From: Bacteroidales bacterium
GTDB lineage: Bacteria; Bacteroidota; Bacteroidia; Bacteroidales; UBA932
Direction of reading: 5' to 3'
Length of the DNA stretch: 64,000 nt
NCBI GenBank assembly: GCA_016281315.1
Contig: JAEEIJ010000002.1
Location: 1 to 64,000, forward strand
The position numbers and the translations under genes are program-made. Shown piece by piece: positions 1-7,394 of the stretch. Position 1 is the stretch's first letter; each line of letters begins with the position of its first letter. The notes beneath the pieces are model-generated. The model did no database searches. It had not been told where the DNA came from and worked only from the letters and a program-made list of their open reading frames with translations.

Positions 1-1
1 C

Positions 2-38
2 AAAAATCCAACCCACTGAATATCAATAGGTTGGATTT
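2..38 (-). terminator. Intrinsic terminator of the tRNA-Leu gene
   Basis: Two perfectly complementary 10-base arms at 4-13 and 29-38 (AAATCCAACC / GGTTGGATTT) enclose a 15-base loop. On the minus strand the stem is followed by a run of five T. It lies 8 bases past the 3' end of the tRNA, as expected for a transcription terminator. Confidence 0.75.
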
Positions 39-46
39 CTAATCAG

Positions 47-345
47 TGCCCCGGGCGGGAATCGAACCCGCACGGCCGTTTCGGGCCAAGGGATTTTCTT
101 GCCACTATGGCTTTCGCCACCATTTCTGTTTGTGGTCCGGACTATTCCTTCACCGTAGGGTTGCGCCCTTTAGGTGTGTCGTGTCTAGTCTCTGCACCTT
201 CCTCTTTTCAGAGGCTTGGCTCAAGATTGCCTTCAGCACGGCCTGTTAAGGTTTCCTTGAATTTACGACATTCTACATCTCTCTTTTCGGAGAGTGCACT
301 CAAATGTGTCTAAGTCCCTCGTGTCTACCATTCCACCACCAAGGC
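47..345 (-). tRNA. tRNA-Leu(UAA), interrupted by a group I intron
   Basis: Exon 1 is 312-345 and exon 2 is 47-97, read on the minus strand. Joined, they give an 85-base class II tRNA. The acceptor stem pairs GCCTTGG with CCGGGGC, the discriminator is A, the T arm carries GTTCGATTC, and there is a long variable arm (TGGCCCGAAACGGCCG). The anticodon loop CTTAAAA is formed only after joining: U34 is the last base of exon 1 and A35-A36 are the first bases of exon 2. The terminal CCA is not encoded, so it must be added after transcription. The sequence is close to ordinary bacterial tRNA-Leu(UAA). The minus-strand rodA gene ends 22 bases upstream, so the tRNA may be partly transcribed from the mre operon. 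Confidence 0.93.
98..311 (-). ncRNA. Group I self-splicing intron in tRNA-Leu(UAA)
   Basis: This is a 214-base insertion between U34 and A35 of the anticodon. It starts after a U and ends with G, as group I introns do. Near its 5' end GAGU can pair with the exon end ACUU, placing a G.U wobble at the splice site (P1). The four core elements occur in order on the minus strand: P (AATTCAAGGAAACC, 250-263), Q (AATCTTGAGCCAA, 216-228), R (GTGCAGAGACTA, 186-197) and S (GAATAGTCC, 139-147). These resemble the core of the cyanobacterial and plastid tRNA-Leu(UAA) introns (subgroup IC3), which use the same insertion site. There is no homing endonuclease gene, so it is a minimal ribozyme. Self-splicing is inferred, not shown. 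Confidence 0.92.
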
Positions 346-367
346 AAAATGTGGGATTGCAAAGGTA

Positions 368-1888
368 CTAAAAATATTTCTTTTCGTCGCGGTAGAGGGC
401 CAAAAAGATAAAAATCAGGATGGTAAAGGCCCAGAGGGAGGAGCCGCCGTAGGAGAGCAGCGGCAGGGGAATGCCGATGACCGGCATCATCCCGATGGTC
501 ATCCCCACATTGATGAAAAGGTGCATAAAGATGCACGCCGCCACGCAGTAGCCATAAACGCGCGTGAAGTGGCCGCGACATCGTTCGGCGTCCAGGATCA
601 GGCGCGCAATCATAAACACATAAAGGGCGATGACGGCCAGGCAGCCCAGGAAGCCCCATTCCTCGCCCACGGTGCAGAAGATAAAGTCCGTAGATTGCTC
701 GGGAACGAAGCCGTAGGTGGTCTGGGTGCCGTTCAGGAAGCCCTTTCCGGCAAAACCGCCGGAGCCGATGGCAATCTTGGACTGGTTCACGTTGTATCCC
801 GCGCCGGCCAGATCTTCCTTCATGCCCAGTAGCACCTCGATGCGCACCCGCTGGTGATCCTGCAGCACGTTTTCAAAGATATACTGCGTGGAGAAAACCA
901 GGATGAGTCCCGCCACGAAGGCGCCCACGGCCAGCCCCAGGAACTTGTCTTTCCTCCACCAGGCCCGCCAGAGCAGATAGGGCACACCAATCGCTGCCAG
1001 CACCAGCAGCACGCAGATGGGTTTTACGGGCAGCAGGAAACTCCAGAAGGACTTCATCCGTTCCCCGGCCTGGGGCACCCAGATGCGCGTACCCAGGTAT
1101 TCCGTCCGGGCCAGCACGGCGGCGTCAATCCCCCGAATCACCGCCGGCAGCAGCGCCAGCGCCAGTACGATCCCGGCCCCGATCCCCAGCCGTTTCCAGA
1201 ATTCGGCCGGATGCAGATAGGCGTTGCAGCCCACGAGCACCCCCAGCAGGATGACCAGCGACCAGTAGGCTCCCAGCGTCAGCGTGGTGATGAACAGCAG
1301 AATGATCAGGCCGATGAGCCCCAGCCACCAGCCGGAAAGCCCTTCCCGGTACAGGACGAAGATAAAACCGGTATAAACCAGTGCGCTGCCGGTTTCGCTT
1401 TCTCCCACGATCACCAGCATCGGCACCCCGATGACCAGGCAGGCCATCAGGAAGTCTTTCCAGCGCGTCATCTTAAAACCCTGCTGGCTCAACAGGAACG
1501 ACAGCAACAGCGACGTGGAGATCTTGGAGATTTCCGCCGGCTGGAAGCTCACCGGCCCCAGACTGAACCACGAATGCGATCCCTTGATGTCAGACGAGAC
1601 GAAAATCACCACCACCAGCAGGAGCAGCACAAACGCGTAAAACGGAATGCAGACCCCTTCCCACAGCCGGGCCGGCAGCAGGAAGAGAATCGTCCCGGCA
1701 AGTCCCAGCGCGGTGAGTATCCAGACGAACTGTTTCCCCGCCCGCGTGCCGAAGGACAGGATGGACCCCGCCTCCCCGGAGTGCGTGGCGGCGAAGATGT
1801 TCACCCAGCCGATGACTACCAGCAGGAGATAGGCCCCCACCAGTTTCCAGTCCACCGACTGCCTTTTATGCGCGTCCCTGTCAATCAC
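368..1888 (-). CDS. rodA: RodA, SEDS-family peptidoglycan glycosyltransferase
   Basis: RodA polymerises glycan strands during side-wall growth in the inner membrane, working with PBP2 and the MreBCD complex. The 506-residue product is a polytopic membrane protein with about ten hydrophobic segments. It carries SEDS-type sequence near the C terminus (IGSGGFAGKGFLNGTQT around residue 375, then FVPEQSTDFIF). It is longer than the 370-residue E. coli protein because of extended loops in the middle, which is common in Bacteroidetes. The start is GTG at 1888 and overlaps the mrdA stop by 8 bases (GTGATTGA), so translation is probably coupled. It is the last gene of the mreBCD-mrdA-rodA operon. Confidence 0.93.
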   Translation of the reverse strand: MIDRDAHKRQSVDWKLVGAYLLLVVIGWVNIFAATHSGEAGSILSFGTRAGKQFVWILTALGLAGTILFLLPARLWEGVCIPFYAFVLLLLVVVIFVSSDIKGSHSWFSLGPVSFQPAEISKISTSLLLSFLLSQQGFKMTRWKDFLMACLVIGVPMLVIVGESETGSALVYTGFIFVLYREGLSGWWLGLIGLIILLFITTLTLGAYWSLVILLGVLVGCNAYLHPAEFWKRLGIGAGIVLALALLPAVIRGIDAAVLARTEYLGTRIWVPQAGERMKSFWSFLLPVKPICVLLVLAAIGVPYLLWRAWWRKDKFLGLAVGAFVAGLILVFSTQYIFENVLQDHQRVRIEVLLGMKEDLAGAGYNVNQSKIAIGSGGFAGKGFLNGTQTTYGFVPEQSTDFIFCTVGEEWGFLGCLAVIALYVFMIARLILDAERCRGHFTRVYGYCVAACIFMHLFINVGMTIGMMPVIGIPLPLLSYGGSSLWAFTILIFIFLALYRDEKKYF

Positions 1889-3719
1889 GTTTCACACGGG
1901 ATAAGAGGTTGGCTTCTTTCATACTGCGCTCCAGGCCGGGCCGCGAAACCTCGCCGTTGAGGTATTTCTCCACCATCAGCGAGGCGATGGGCGCCGCGTA
2001 AGTGGCCCCAAAGCCGCCGTTCTCCACATAGGCGGCGATGGCGATGCGCGGATGATCCATCGGCGCGAAGCAGATGAACACGGAATTATCGGCCCCCCGG
2101 GGGTTCTGCGCCGTCCCGGTTTTGCCGCAGATGTCCAGGCCGTCCACGTGCGCGATCCACGCCGTTCCGCCCATTCCCGGGCCGGAATTCACTGCCCGCC
2201 ACATCCCGGGAATGATCTTCGGGAAGTGCTCCCGGTCCACCAGGGTGTACTGCGGCTGGGAGAAACGCTCGTCCAGCGGCACGCCTTCCGTCTCCTTGAT
2301 GATGTGCGGAATGTAGTAGAAGCCCCGGTTGGCGATGGTGGCGCAGAGGTTCGCCAGGTGCATTGGCGTCGCAAGGATTTCTCCCTGGCCGATGGAAAGC
2401 GAAATGACGGTGGTGGAGTTCCAGCCGCCCCGGCGGTACACCTTATTGTAGGTCTTGGAGGAGGGGATGCTGCCGCTGAGCTCCGCGGGGAAGTCGCTCC
2501 CCAGTTTCTGGCCGAAGCCGAAGCTCATCACCATCTCCCGCCAGTGGTCCAGACCGTCGGCCACCGAGTCGAACTTTTTCTGGTCCAGGATGTTCTTGAG
2601 GACGTAGCAGTAGTAGGCGTTGCAGCTCATCATAATGCTCTCCTCCATATTGAGGGGGCTCTTGTGCGCGTGGCAGCCCAGCTTGTGTCCGCTTCCGAAG
2701 TGGTAGCCCTGATGGCAGGGGTAGGTCATTTCCGGCCGAAGGACGCCCTCCTGCAGGCCGATGAGCCCGTTCACGAGCTTGAACACCGACCCCGGCGGGT
2801 AGGATGCCTGCACTGCCCGGTTGTACATCGGCTTGTAGGGATCGGCCGCAATCTCCTTCCAGTATTTGCCGATATCGGCCAGCTTATCGACGTCGATACC
2901 GGGGGCCGATACGAGCGCCAGGATCTCTCCGGTGGCGGGCTCGATGGCGACGACGCTTCCCACCTTGCCCTGCATCAGCTCCTGCCCGTACTGTTGGAGC
3001 GCGGCGTCGATAGTGGTGGTGATGTCGTGCCCCGGAACAGCCTCCTTGTCTTCGGCTCCGTCTTTATAGGCGCCTTCCTTCTGGTTGCGGGAGTTGCGCA
3101 GGAAAATGTGGTAACCCTTTTCTCCGCGGAGTTCCTTTTCGCGGGCGGCCTCGATGCCGGTCATCCCGGCATAATCGCCGCTGGTATACTCCCCGTTGTG
3201 CCGCCGGATGTAGTCCTGGTTCACCTCTGAGACATAGCCCAGGAGGTTCCCGCCGGCGTTTACGGGGTAGTCGCGGATGCTGCGCACCTGGCCCCGGAAG
3301 CCCGGGAACTTGTACTTTACCTCGTCCAGGCGCATATAGGTTTCGGCCGGAACGGTGCGAAGGAGCGTCACCTCCTGCCAGCCGATGGACGAGCGCCGCC
3401 GGTTGAATTCGGCCATCTTCTCCCGGATGAACGCCGGTTCTACGTCCAGCACGGCGGCCAGCGCCAGCGTGTCGAAGTCTTTCACCGCGCGGGGGCTCAC
3501 CATAATGTCGTAGGCTACCTTGTTCCCCACCAGGATCTTGCCGTTGCGGTCGTAGATGATGCCGCGGGTGGGATAGATGGTTTCGCTGATGGTGGCGTTG
3601 CTGCTGGCCTTCTCCTTATAGCGGCCGTCCAGAATCTGGAGCGAGAAAATTTTGCCCAGGAGGACCAGTGCGGCGACTCCCAGGCCGATTAAAAGACGGA
3701 TATGACGCCCATCCCTCAT
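1881..3719 (-). CDS. mrdA: Penicillin-binding protein 2 (class B transpeptidase)
   Basis: This is the D,D-transpeptidase that crosslinks new peptidoglycan with RodA. Residues about 10-28 form the single membrane anchor. A PBP dimer domain follows (YPTRGIIYDRNGKILVGNK near residue 50). The transpeptidase motifs are in order: SxxK as PPGSVFK near residue 310, SxN as SCNAYYC near 365, and KTG as CGKTGTAQNPRG near 535. At 612 residues it is normal for PBP2. It overlaps mreD by one base (TGATG) and rodA by eight, so it is within a tightly coupled operon. Confidence 0.95.
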   Translation of the reverse strand: MRDGRHIRLLIGLGVAALVLLGKIFSLQILDGRYKEKASSNATISETIYPTRGIIYDRNGKILVGNKVAYDIMVSPRAVKDFDTLALAAVLDVEPAFIREKMAEFNRRRSSIGWQEVTLLRTVPAETYMRLDEVKYKFPGFRGQVRSIRDYPVNAGGNLLGYVSEVNQDYIRRHNGEYTSGDYAGMTGIEAAREKELRGEKGYHIFLRNSRNQKEGAYKDGAEDKEAVPGHDITTTIDAALQQYGQELMQGKVGSVVAIEPATGEILALVSAPGIDVDKLADIGKYWKEIAADPYKPMYNRAVQASYPPGSVFKLVNGLIGLQEGVLRPEMTYPCHQGYHFGSGHKLGCHAHKSPLNMEESIMMSCNAYYCYVLKNILDQKKFDSVADGLDHWREMVMSFGFGQKLGSDFPAELSGSIPSSKTYNKVYRRGGWNSTTVISLSIGQGEILATPMHLANLCATIANRGFYYIPHIIKETEGVPLDERFSQPQYTLVDREHFPKIIPGMWRAVNSGPGMGGTAWIAHVDGLDICGKTGTAQNPRGADNSVFICFAPMDHPRIAIAAYVENGGFGATYAAPIASLMVEKYLNGEVSRPGLERSMKEANLLSRVKRD

Positions 3720-4231
3720 CAGCGGCGGGGATCGGGGGCCAGCAGTTCAAGGGTGAGCAGGGCCAGCAGCATACTGCCGCCCAGTGAGCACAGCAGGCGG
3801 AGCAGGTTGAATCCGAAGGGCCGGGTTCCGGCGGCGTCCACCCAGATGAAGAGGATGAAATAGACGGCCAGGGCGAGAAGCGCGGCCAGGAGCACCTTCC
3901 CCAGGCCGTTGCGCCGCGCGGAGAAATCCTCTCCCCGGGCAAACACTTCCGTTCCGAAGATCAGTTGGATGATCCAGTTCCTGAGGAATCCCACGGGAAC
4001 CAGCGCCAGGGCGTTCAGCCCCAGCACGCCTTCTCCCAGCAGGTCTGCGACCAGGCCGGTGGCGAAGGCAATGAGCATCACCCATACGGTGTTCAAGCGG
4101 ATGGGAATGCACAGCACCATCACGGGCAGGATGCACAGCGTAAGGTAGGGACTCACGCGGAAATAGTGCGTGAGGACGAGCTGTGCGATCAACAGCAGCA
4201 CATAGATGGGCCAGAACAAGGGCTTTCTCAT
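3719..4231 (-). CDS. mreD: Rod shape-determining protein MreD
   Basis: MreD is the small integral membrane component of the elongasome that links MreB filaments to MreC and the PBP2-RodA synthase. The 170-residue product has five or six hydrophobic segments, starting with FWPIYVLLLIAQLVL at the N terminus. MreD sequences are poorly conserved, so the call rests on size, topology and position between mreC and mrdA. It overlaps mreC by four bases and mrdA by one. Confidence 0.88.
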   Translation of the reverse strand: MRKPLFWPIYVLLLIAQLVLTHYFRVSPYLTLCILPVMVLCIPIRLNTVWVMLIAFATGLVADLLGEGVLGLNALALVPVGFLRNWIIQLIFGTEVFARGEDFSARRNGLGKVLLAALLALAVYFILFIWVDAAGTRPFGFNLLRLLCSLGGSMLLALLTLELLAPDPRR

Positions 4232-5040
4232 AGCTCGAACTCCTGTATCTCGTCAAACGAATTGTTGTGCACCAGGGTCACGTAGCGGATGCCCGCGAAG
4301 TTCTGGAACAGGTCCACGTCCAGTTCGTTGGTGGCGCCGTTCACCAGATGGGCCTTTCCCGTGAGGGTTCCCAGCGGGATGTCCGGCGGGAAGAGGAGGG
4401 AATGGCCGCTGGTATAGACCGTGTCGCCCTTCTCGTACTTGAACTGAAGGGGAATTTCCTTCAGGATGGCGCCCTGCTTGGAAACGCCGTCCCACACCAG
4501 CAGCCCGTTACCGCCTTCGCGGCCCAGGCGGGCGCTGATGGAGATGTCGCTGTTCTGGAAGGAGAAGGCGAAGGCGTGGTGGGCGCTCACGGCGTCCACG
4601 ATGCCCACGACGCCGCAGCGCGTGATGATGCCGGACTTCTCCTGTACGCCGTCTTCGTAGCCTTTGTTCAGGATGAGGAAGTTATGCTGCCCGTTGTGGC
4701 TCATGCGCACTACCTCGGCCGGGAGCGTGCTGAAGCCGGGCCTTTCCGCCGGTTTGTCCAGCCCGGCGCGGCGCAGCTGCTCGCGGGCGTCCATCAGTTC
4801 CGTGTAGAGGGCATGGTTCTCCTGCGCCAGGGCGTCGTTGGCCCCGCGCAGCGAGAAGTAGTAGCGGACGGAGGAAGTGGCGTTCCAGATGCTACCGGTC
4901 ACTGCGTGGGCGGCTTTGGCGGCCCAGAGGCGCTGCAGCGGGGCATTGTGGCGTACCAATTGGAAAGCGGTCATTTCCAAAGCGATGAAAATGACCACAT
5001 TCACAAGGGCGGTGAGCCACGACGTGCCGCGCCTGCCCAT
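4228..5040 (-). CDS. mreC: Rod shape-determining protein MreC
   Basis: MreC is a bitopic periplasmic protein that scaffolds the elongation machinery. The 270-residue product has an N-terminal membrane anchor (residues about 10-25), a coiled-coil stretch around residues 70-95 (NDALAQENHALYTELMDARE) and two beta-rich domains with the family signature FLILNKGYEDGVQEKSGIIT near residue 125. It starts 3 bases after mreB and overlaps mreD by 4 bases. Confidence 0.92.
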   Translation of the reverse strand: MGRRGTSWLTALVNVVIFIALEMTAFQLVRHNAPLQRLWAAKAAHAVTGSIWNATSSVRYYFSLRGANDALAQENHALYTELMDAREQLRRAGLDKPAERPGFSTLPAEVVRMSHNGQHNFLILNKGYEDGVQEKSGIITRCGVVGIVDAVSAHHAFAFSFQNSDISISARLGREGGNGLLVWDGVSKQGAILKEIPLQFKYEKGDTVYTSGHSLLFPPDIPLGTLTGKAHLVNGATNELDVDLFQNFAGIRYVTLVHNNSFDEIQEFEL

Positions 5041-5043
5041 CTT

Positions 5044-6066
5044 TTAGCGCATAAGGAAGGAGTAGTTCTCCGTGTTCTTGAGGGCGATGCAGGTCCCGCG
5101 GGCCACGGCGCGCAGGGGATCTTCGGCCACGTGGAAAGGAATGTTCATCTTTTCCGAGAGGCGCTTGTCCAGGCCGCGCAGCAGCGAACCGCCGCCGCTG
5201 AGGAAGATGCCGTTCTCCACGATGTCCGAGTACAGCTCCGGCGGAGTCTGCTCCAGGGTGCTCTGGATGGCGGCTTCCAGACGGGCGATGGATTTGTCCA
5301 GGCAGTGGGCGATCTCCTGATAGGGGATGAGGGCTTCCACCGGGTGGCCGGTCATCAGGTTCGGGCCGCGCACCAGGAACGGTTCGGGCTCCACGTCCAG
5401 CTGGGGGATGACGGCGCCCACGGCGATCTTGATCTTTTCGGCCGTGGTCTCACCCACCTTGATGACGTGCTGCTGGCGCAGGTAGTTCTGGATGTCGGCC
5501 GTAAAGACGTCGCCGGCGATACGGATGGACTCCTGCTGGACGATGCCGCCCAGGGAAATCACGGCGATTTCCGTGGTGCCGCCGCCGATGTCCACCACCA
5601 TGTTGCCCTTAGGGGCTTCCACATCCAGGCCGATACCGAGGGCCGCTGCCATGGGCTCGTAAATGAGGTAGACGTCCCGGCCGCCGGCGTGCTCCGAAGA
5701 GTCGCGAACGGCACGGATCTCCACTTCCGTGGAACCCGAGGGGATGCCCACAACCAGCTTGAGGTTTGAGGCGAAGATGCTGCGGTGGCGGGAGTTCACC
5801 TGCTTGATGAACCCGCGGATCATCATTTCCGCCGCATTGAAGTCTGCGATCACCCCGTCCCGGAGGGGCCGGATGGTCTTGATGCCCGGGTTCGTTTTCT
5901 CGTGCATCAGCTTGGCCTTCTGGCCCAGGGCGATGCATTTCCCGGTCTGGTTATCGATGGCTACGATGGAGGGTTCGTCCAGCACAATCTCATCATTCTG
6001 GAAGATGATGGTGTTGGCCGTTCCCAGGTCCATTGCCAATTCTTGATTGAGAAATCTGAAAGCCAT
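5044..6066 (-). CDS. mreB: Rod shape-determining protein MreB (bacterial actin)
   Basis: MreB is the cytoskeletal ATPase that orients side-wall synthesis. The 340-residue product has the actin-fold ATP-binding motifs: phosphate 1 as AMDLGTANT at residues 11-19 and phosphate 2 as VVDIGGGTTEIAVIS near 160. An N-terminal amphipathic start (MAFRFLNQEL) fits membrane binding. It is the first gene of the five-gene operon and is preceded by a TAATTTTG box at 6103-6110. Confidence 0.97.
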   Translation of the reverse strand: MAFRFLNQELAMDLGTANTIIFQNDEIVLDEPSIVAIDNQTGKCIALGQKAKLMHEKTNPGIKTIRPLRDGVIADFNAAEMMIRGFIKQVNSRHRSIFASNLKLVVGIPSGSTEVEIRAVRDSSEHAGGRDVYLIYEPMAAALGIGLDVEAPKGNMVVDIGGGTTEIAVISLGGIVQQESIRIAGDVFTADIQNYLRQQHVIKVGETTAEKIKIAVGAVIPQLDVEPEPFLVRGPNLMTGHPVEALIPYQEIAHCLDKSIARLEAAIQSTLEQTPPELYSDIVENGIFLSGGGSLLRGLDKRLSEKMNIPFHVAEDPLRAVARGTCIALKNTENYSFLMR

Positions 6067-6067
6067 A

Positions 6068-6110
6068 TCTTACGTAAGAGTCTTATTATTCGTATAAGCC
6101 CTCAAAATTA
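6068..6110 (-). promoter_or_regulatory. mreB promoter box and leader palindrome
   Basis: TAATTTTG (minus strand, 6103-6110) matches the Bacteroidetes -7 consensus TAnnTTTG and lies 37 bases before the mreB start. Between it and the start codon is a perfect 12-base palindrome, TCTTACGTAAGA, at 6068-6079. It ends just ahead of the start codon and could be an operator or a start-site hairpin. No -33 TTTG is obvious. Confidence 0.5.
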
Positions 6111-6122
6111 CGAAAAAAATCT

Positions 6123-6130
6123 TACATTTG
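6123..6130 (+). promoter_or_regulatory. -7 promoter box for ispD
   Basis: TACATTTG matches the TAnnTTTG consensus 20 bases before the preferred ispD start, divergent from the mreB promoter. The resulting leader would be very short. Confidence 0.45.
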
Positions 6131-6149
6131 CGTAAAGAAATTGCGGCCG

Positions 6150-6863
6150 ATGGAAAGAAAAAAGTATCTCATCGTAACGGCGGGCGGAACGGGCACCCGT
6201 ATGGGCGCTTCCGTCCCCAAACAGTTCCTGGAACTGGACGGGAAGCCCATCCTTCGGCTCACCTTGGAAAAGTTCCTGGAGGCCGTTCCGGACGTTCACA
6301 TCCTTACCGTCCTGCCGCAGGAACACGTCACTTTCTGGCGGCACTATTGCCTCGAAGCCTCCTTCACCTGCCCGCAGCGGCTGGTGGTGGGCGGCTTCAC
6401 CCGTTTCCACTCCGTGAAGAATGCCCTGGCGTATGTCCCGGACGGCGCCCTCGTAGCCGTGCACGACGGCGTGCGGCCGCTGGTCTCCGTCGGCCTCATC
6501 CGCTCGCTTTTCCAGGCGTCCGAATCGGCCCCGGCCGTGGTGCCTGTGCTGCCGGTGACGGACACGCTGAAAGTGCTTTCCAAGGGCCCCGACGGCGTTT
6601 TACAGGCCACCGGCGAAGCTATTGACCGCAGCCGCCTCTGGGCCGCCCAGACGCCGCAGATTTTCCACAGCGAACTCCTCAAAGAGGCCTATACGGAGGA
6701 GGGGTACGACACCCTGTTTACGGACGACGCTTCCGTGGCCGAACGTCACGGCATTCCGCTCACCTTCCTTCCCGGCGAGCGCACGAACATAAAAATCACA
6801 ACCCCGGAGGATATTGTCCTCGCTTCCGGGCTTCTCGAAGGTCTCTTCGGTAAAAAGAAATAG
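6150..6863 (+). CDS. ispD: 2-C-methyl-D-erythritol 4-phosphate cytidylyltransferase
   Basis: IspD joins CTP and MEP to give CDP-ME in the non-mevalonate isoprenoid pathway (cytosolic). The nucleotide-binding start TAGGTGTRMGASVPKQF is at residues about 10-26. VAVHDGVRPLVS near residue 105 and AAQTPQIFH near 165 are IspD signatures. ATG at 6150 is preferred over an in-frame TTG at 6141, because the protein then begins MERKKYLIVTAGG and is 237 residues, the usual size. It is convergent with the Lrp-type gene, ending 3 bases before it. Confidence 0.92.
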   Translation: MERKKYLIVTAGGTGTRMGASVPKQFLELDGKPILRLTLEKFLEAVPDVHILTVLPQEHVTFWRHYCLEASFTCPQRLVVGGFTRFHSVKNALAYVPDGALVAVHDGVRPLVSVGLIRSLFQASESAPAVVPVLPVTDTLKVLSKGPDGVLQATGEAIDRSRLWAAQTPQIFHSELLKEAYTEEGYDTLFTDDASVAERHGIPLTFLPGERTNIKITTPEDIVLASGLLEGLFGKKK

Positions 6864-6866
6864 GGC

Positions 6867-7346
6867 CTAGTCGCGGCCCGTGTAGGATTTCACCCAGACC
6901 TGGCGCTCAATGGGCTCGTCCAGGGCGATCATCGTGTCCGTGGACTGGATGTAGGGAATCTTCTGAATGGTGTTCAGCAGCACCTCCATCAGATGGTCGT
7001 TATCCAGGCAATAGAGTTTTGCCAGGATGGCGTATTTCCCCGTGACGAAGTGGCATTCCACAATCTCGGGGATTTTTTTCAGGTTGGCGATCACCTCCGG
7101 ATACTTGGTGCTTTCCGAGAGGGTGATGCTCACGAAAGCGCATACGTTCAGTCCCAGGGCCTGCGGCTTCACCTGCAGGCGGGAACCCGTGATGACGCCG
7201 TTCGCCTCCAGCCGTTTGAAGCGCTGGTGGATGGCGGCACCGGAGACACCGCATTCACGGGCAATCTCCAGAAAAGGCATACGGGCATTTTTAACAAGGA
7301 AGGAGAGGATCTTCTGATCCACTTCGTCGATATGATAACTGGACAT
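6867..7346 (-). CDS. Lrp/AsnC-family transcriptional regulator
   Basis: The 159-residue product has an N-terminal helix-turn-helix (residues about 8-50, IARECGVSGAAIHQRFKRLE) and a C-terminal RAM ligand-binding domain (VCAFVSITL onward). Proteins of this family are DNA-bending regulators that respond to amino acids. There is no neighbouring amino-acid gene, so the regulon cannot be read from context; it could be a global regulator. The -7 box is at 7377-7384. Confidence 0.92.
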   Translation of the reverse strand: MSSYHIDEVDQKILSFLVKNARMPFLEIARECGVSGAAIHQRFKRLEANGVITGSRLQVKPQALGLNVCAFVSITLSESTKYPEVIANLKKIPEIVECHFVTGKYAILAKLYCLDNDHLMEVLLNTIQKIPYIQSTDTMIALDEPIERQVWVKSYTGRD

Positions 7347-7376
7347 ACGCTACTTACATTTTATAACTAACCGCAG

Positions 7377-7384
7377 CAAAGTTA
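7377..7384 (-). promoter_or_regulatory. -7 promoter box of the Lrp-type gene
   Basis: TAACTTTG on the minus strand matches TAnnTTTG, 31 bases before the start codon. No convincing -33 box is visible. Confidence 0.5.
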
Positions 7385-7394
7385 CAAAAATTTT

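Noticed and set aside
46..313. Two short plus-strand frames over the first 300 bases
   Set aside because: They run antisense through the tRNA-Leu exons and the group I intron and have no protein features.
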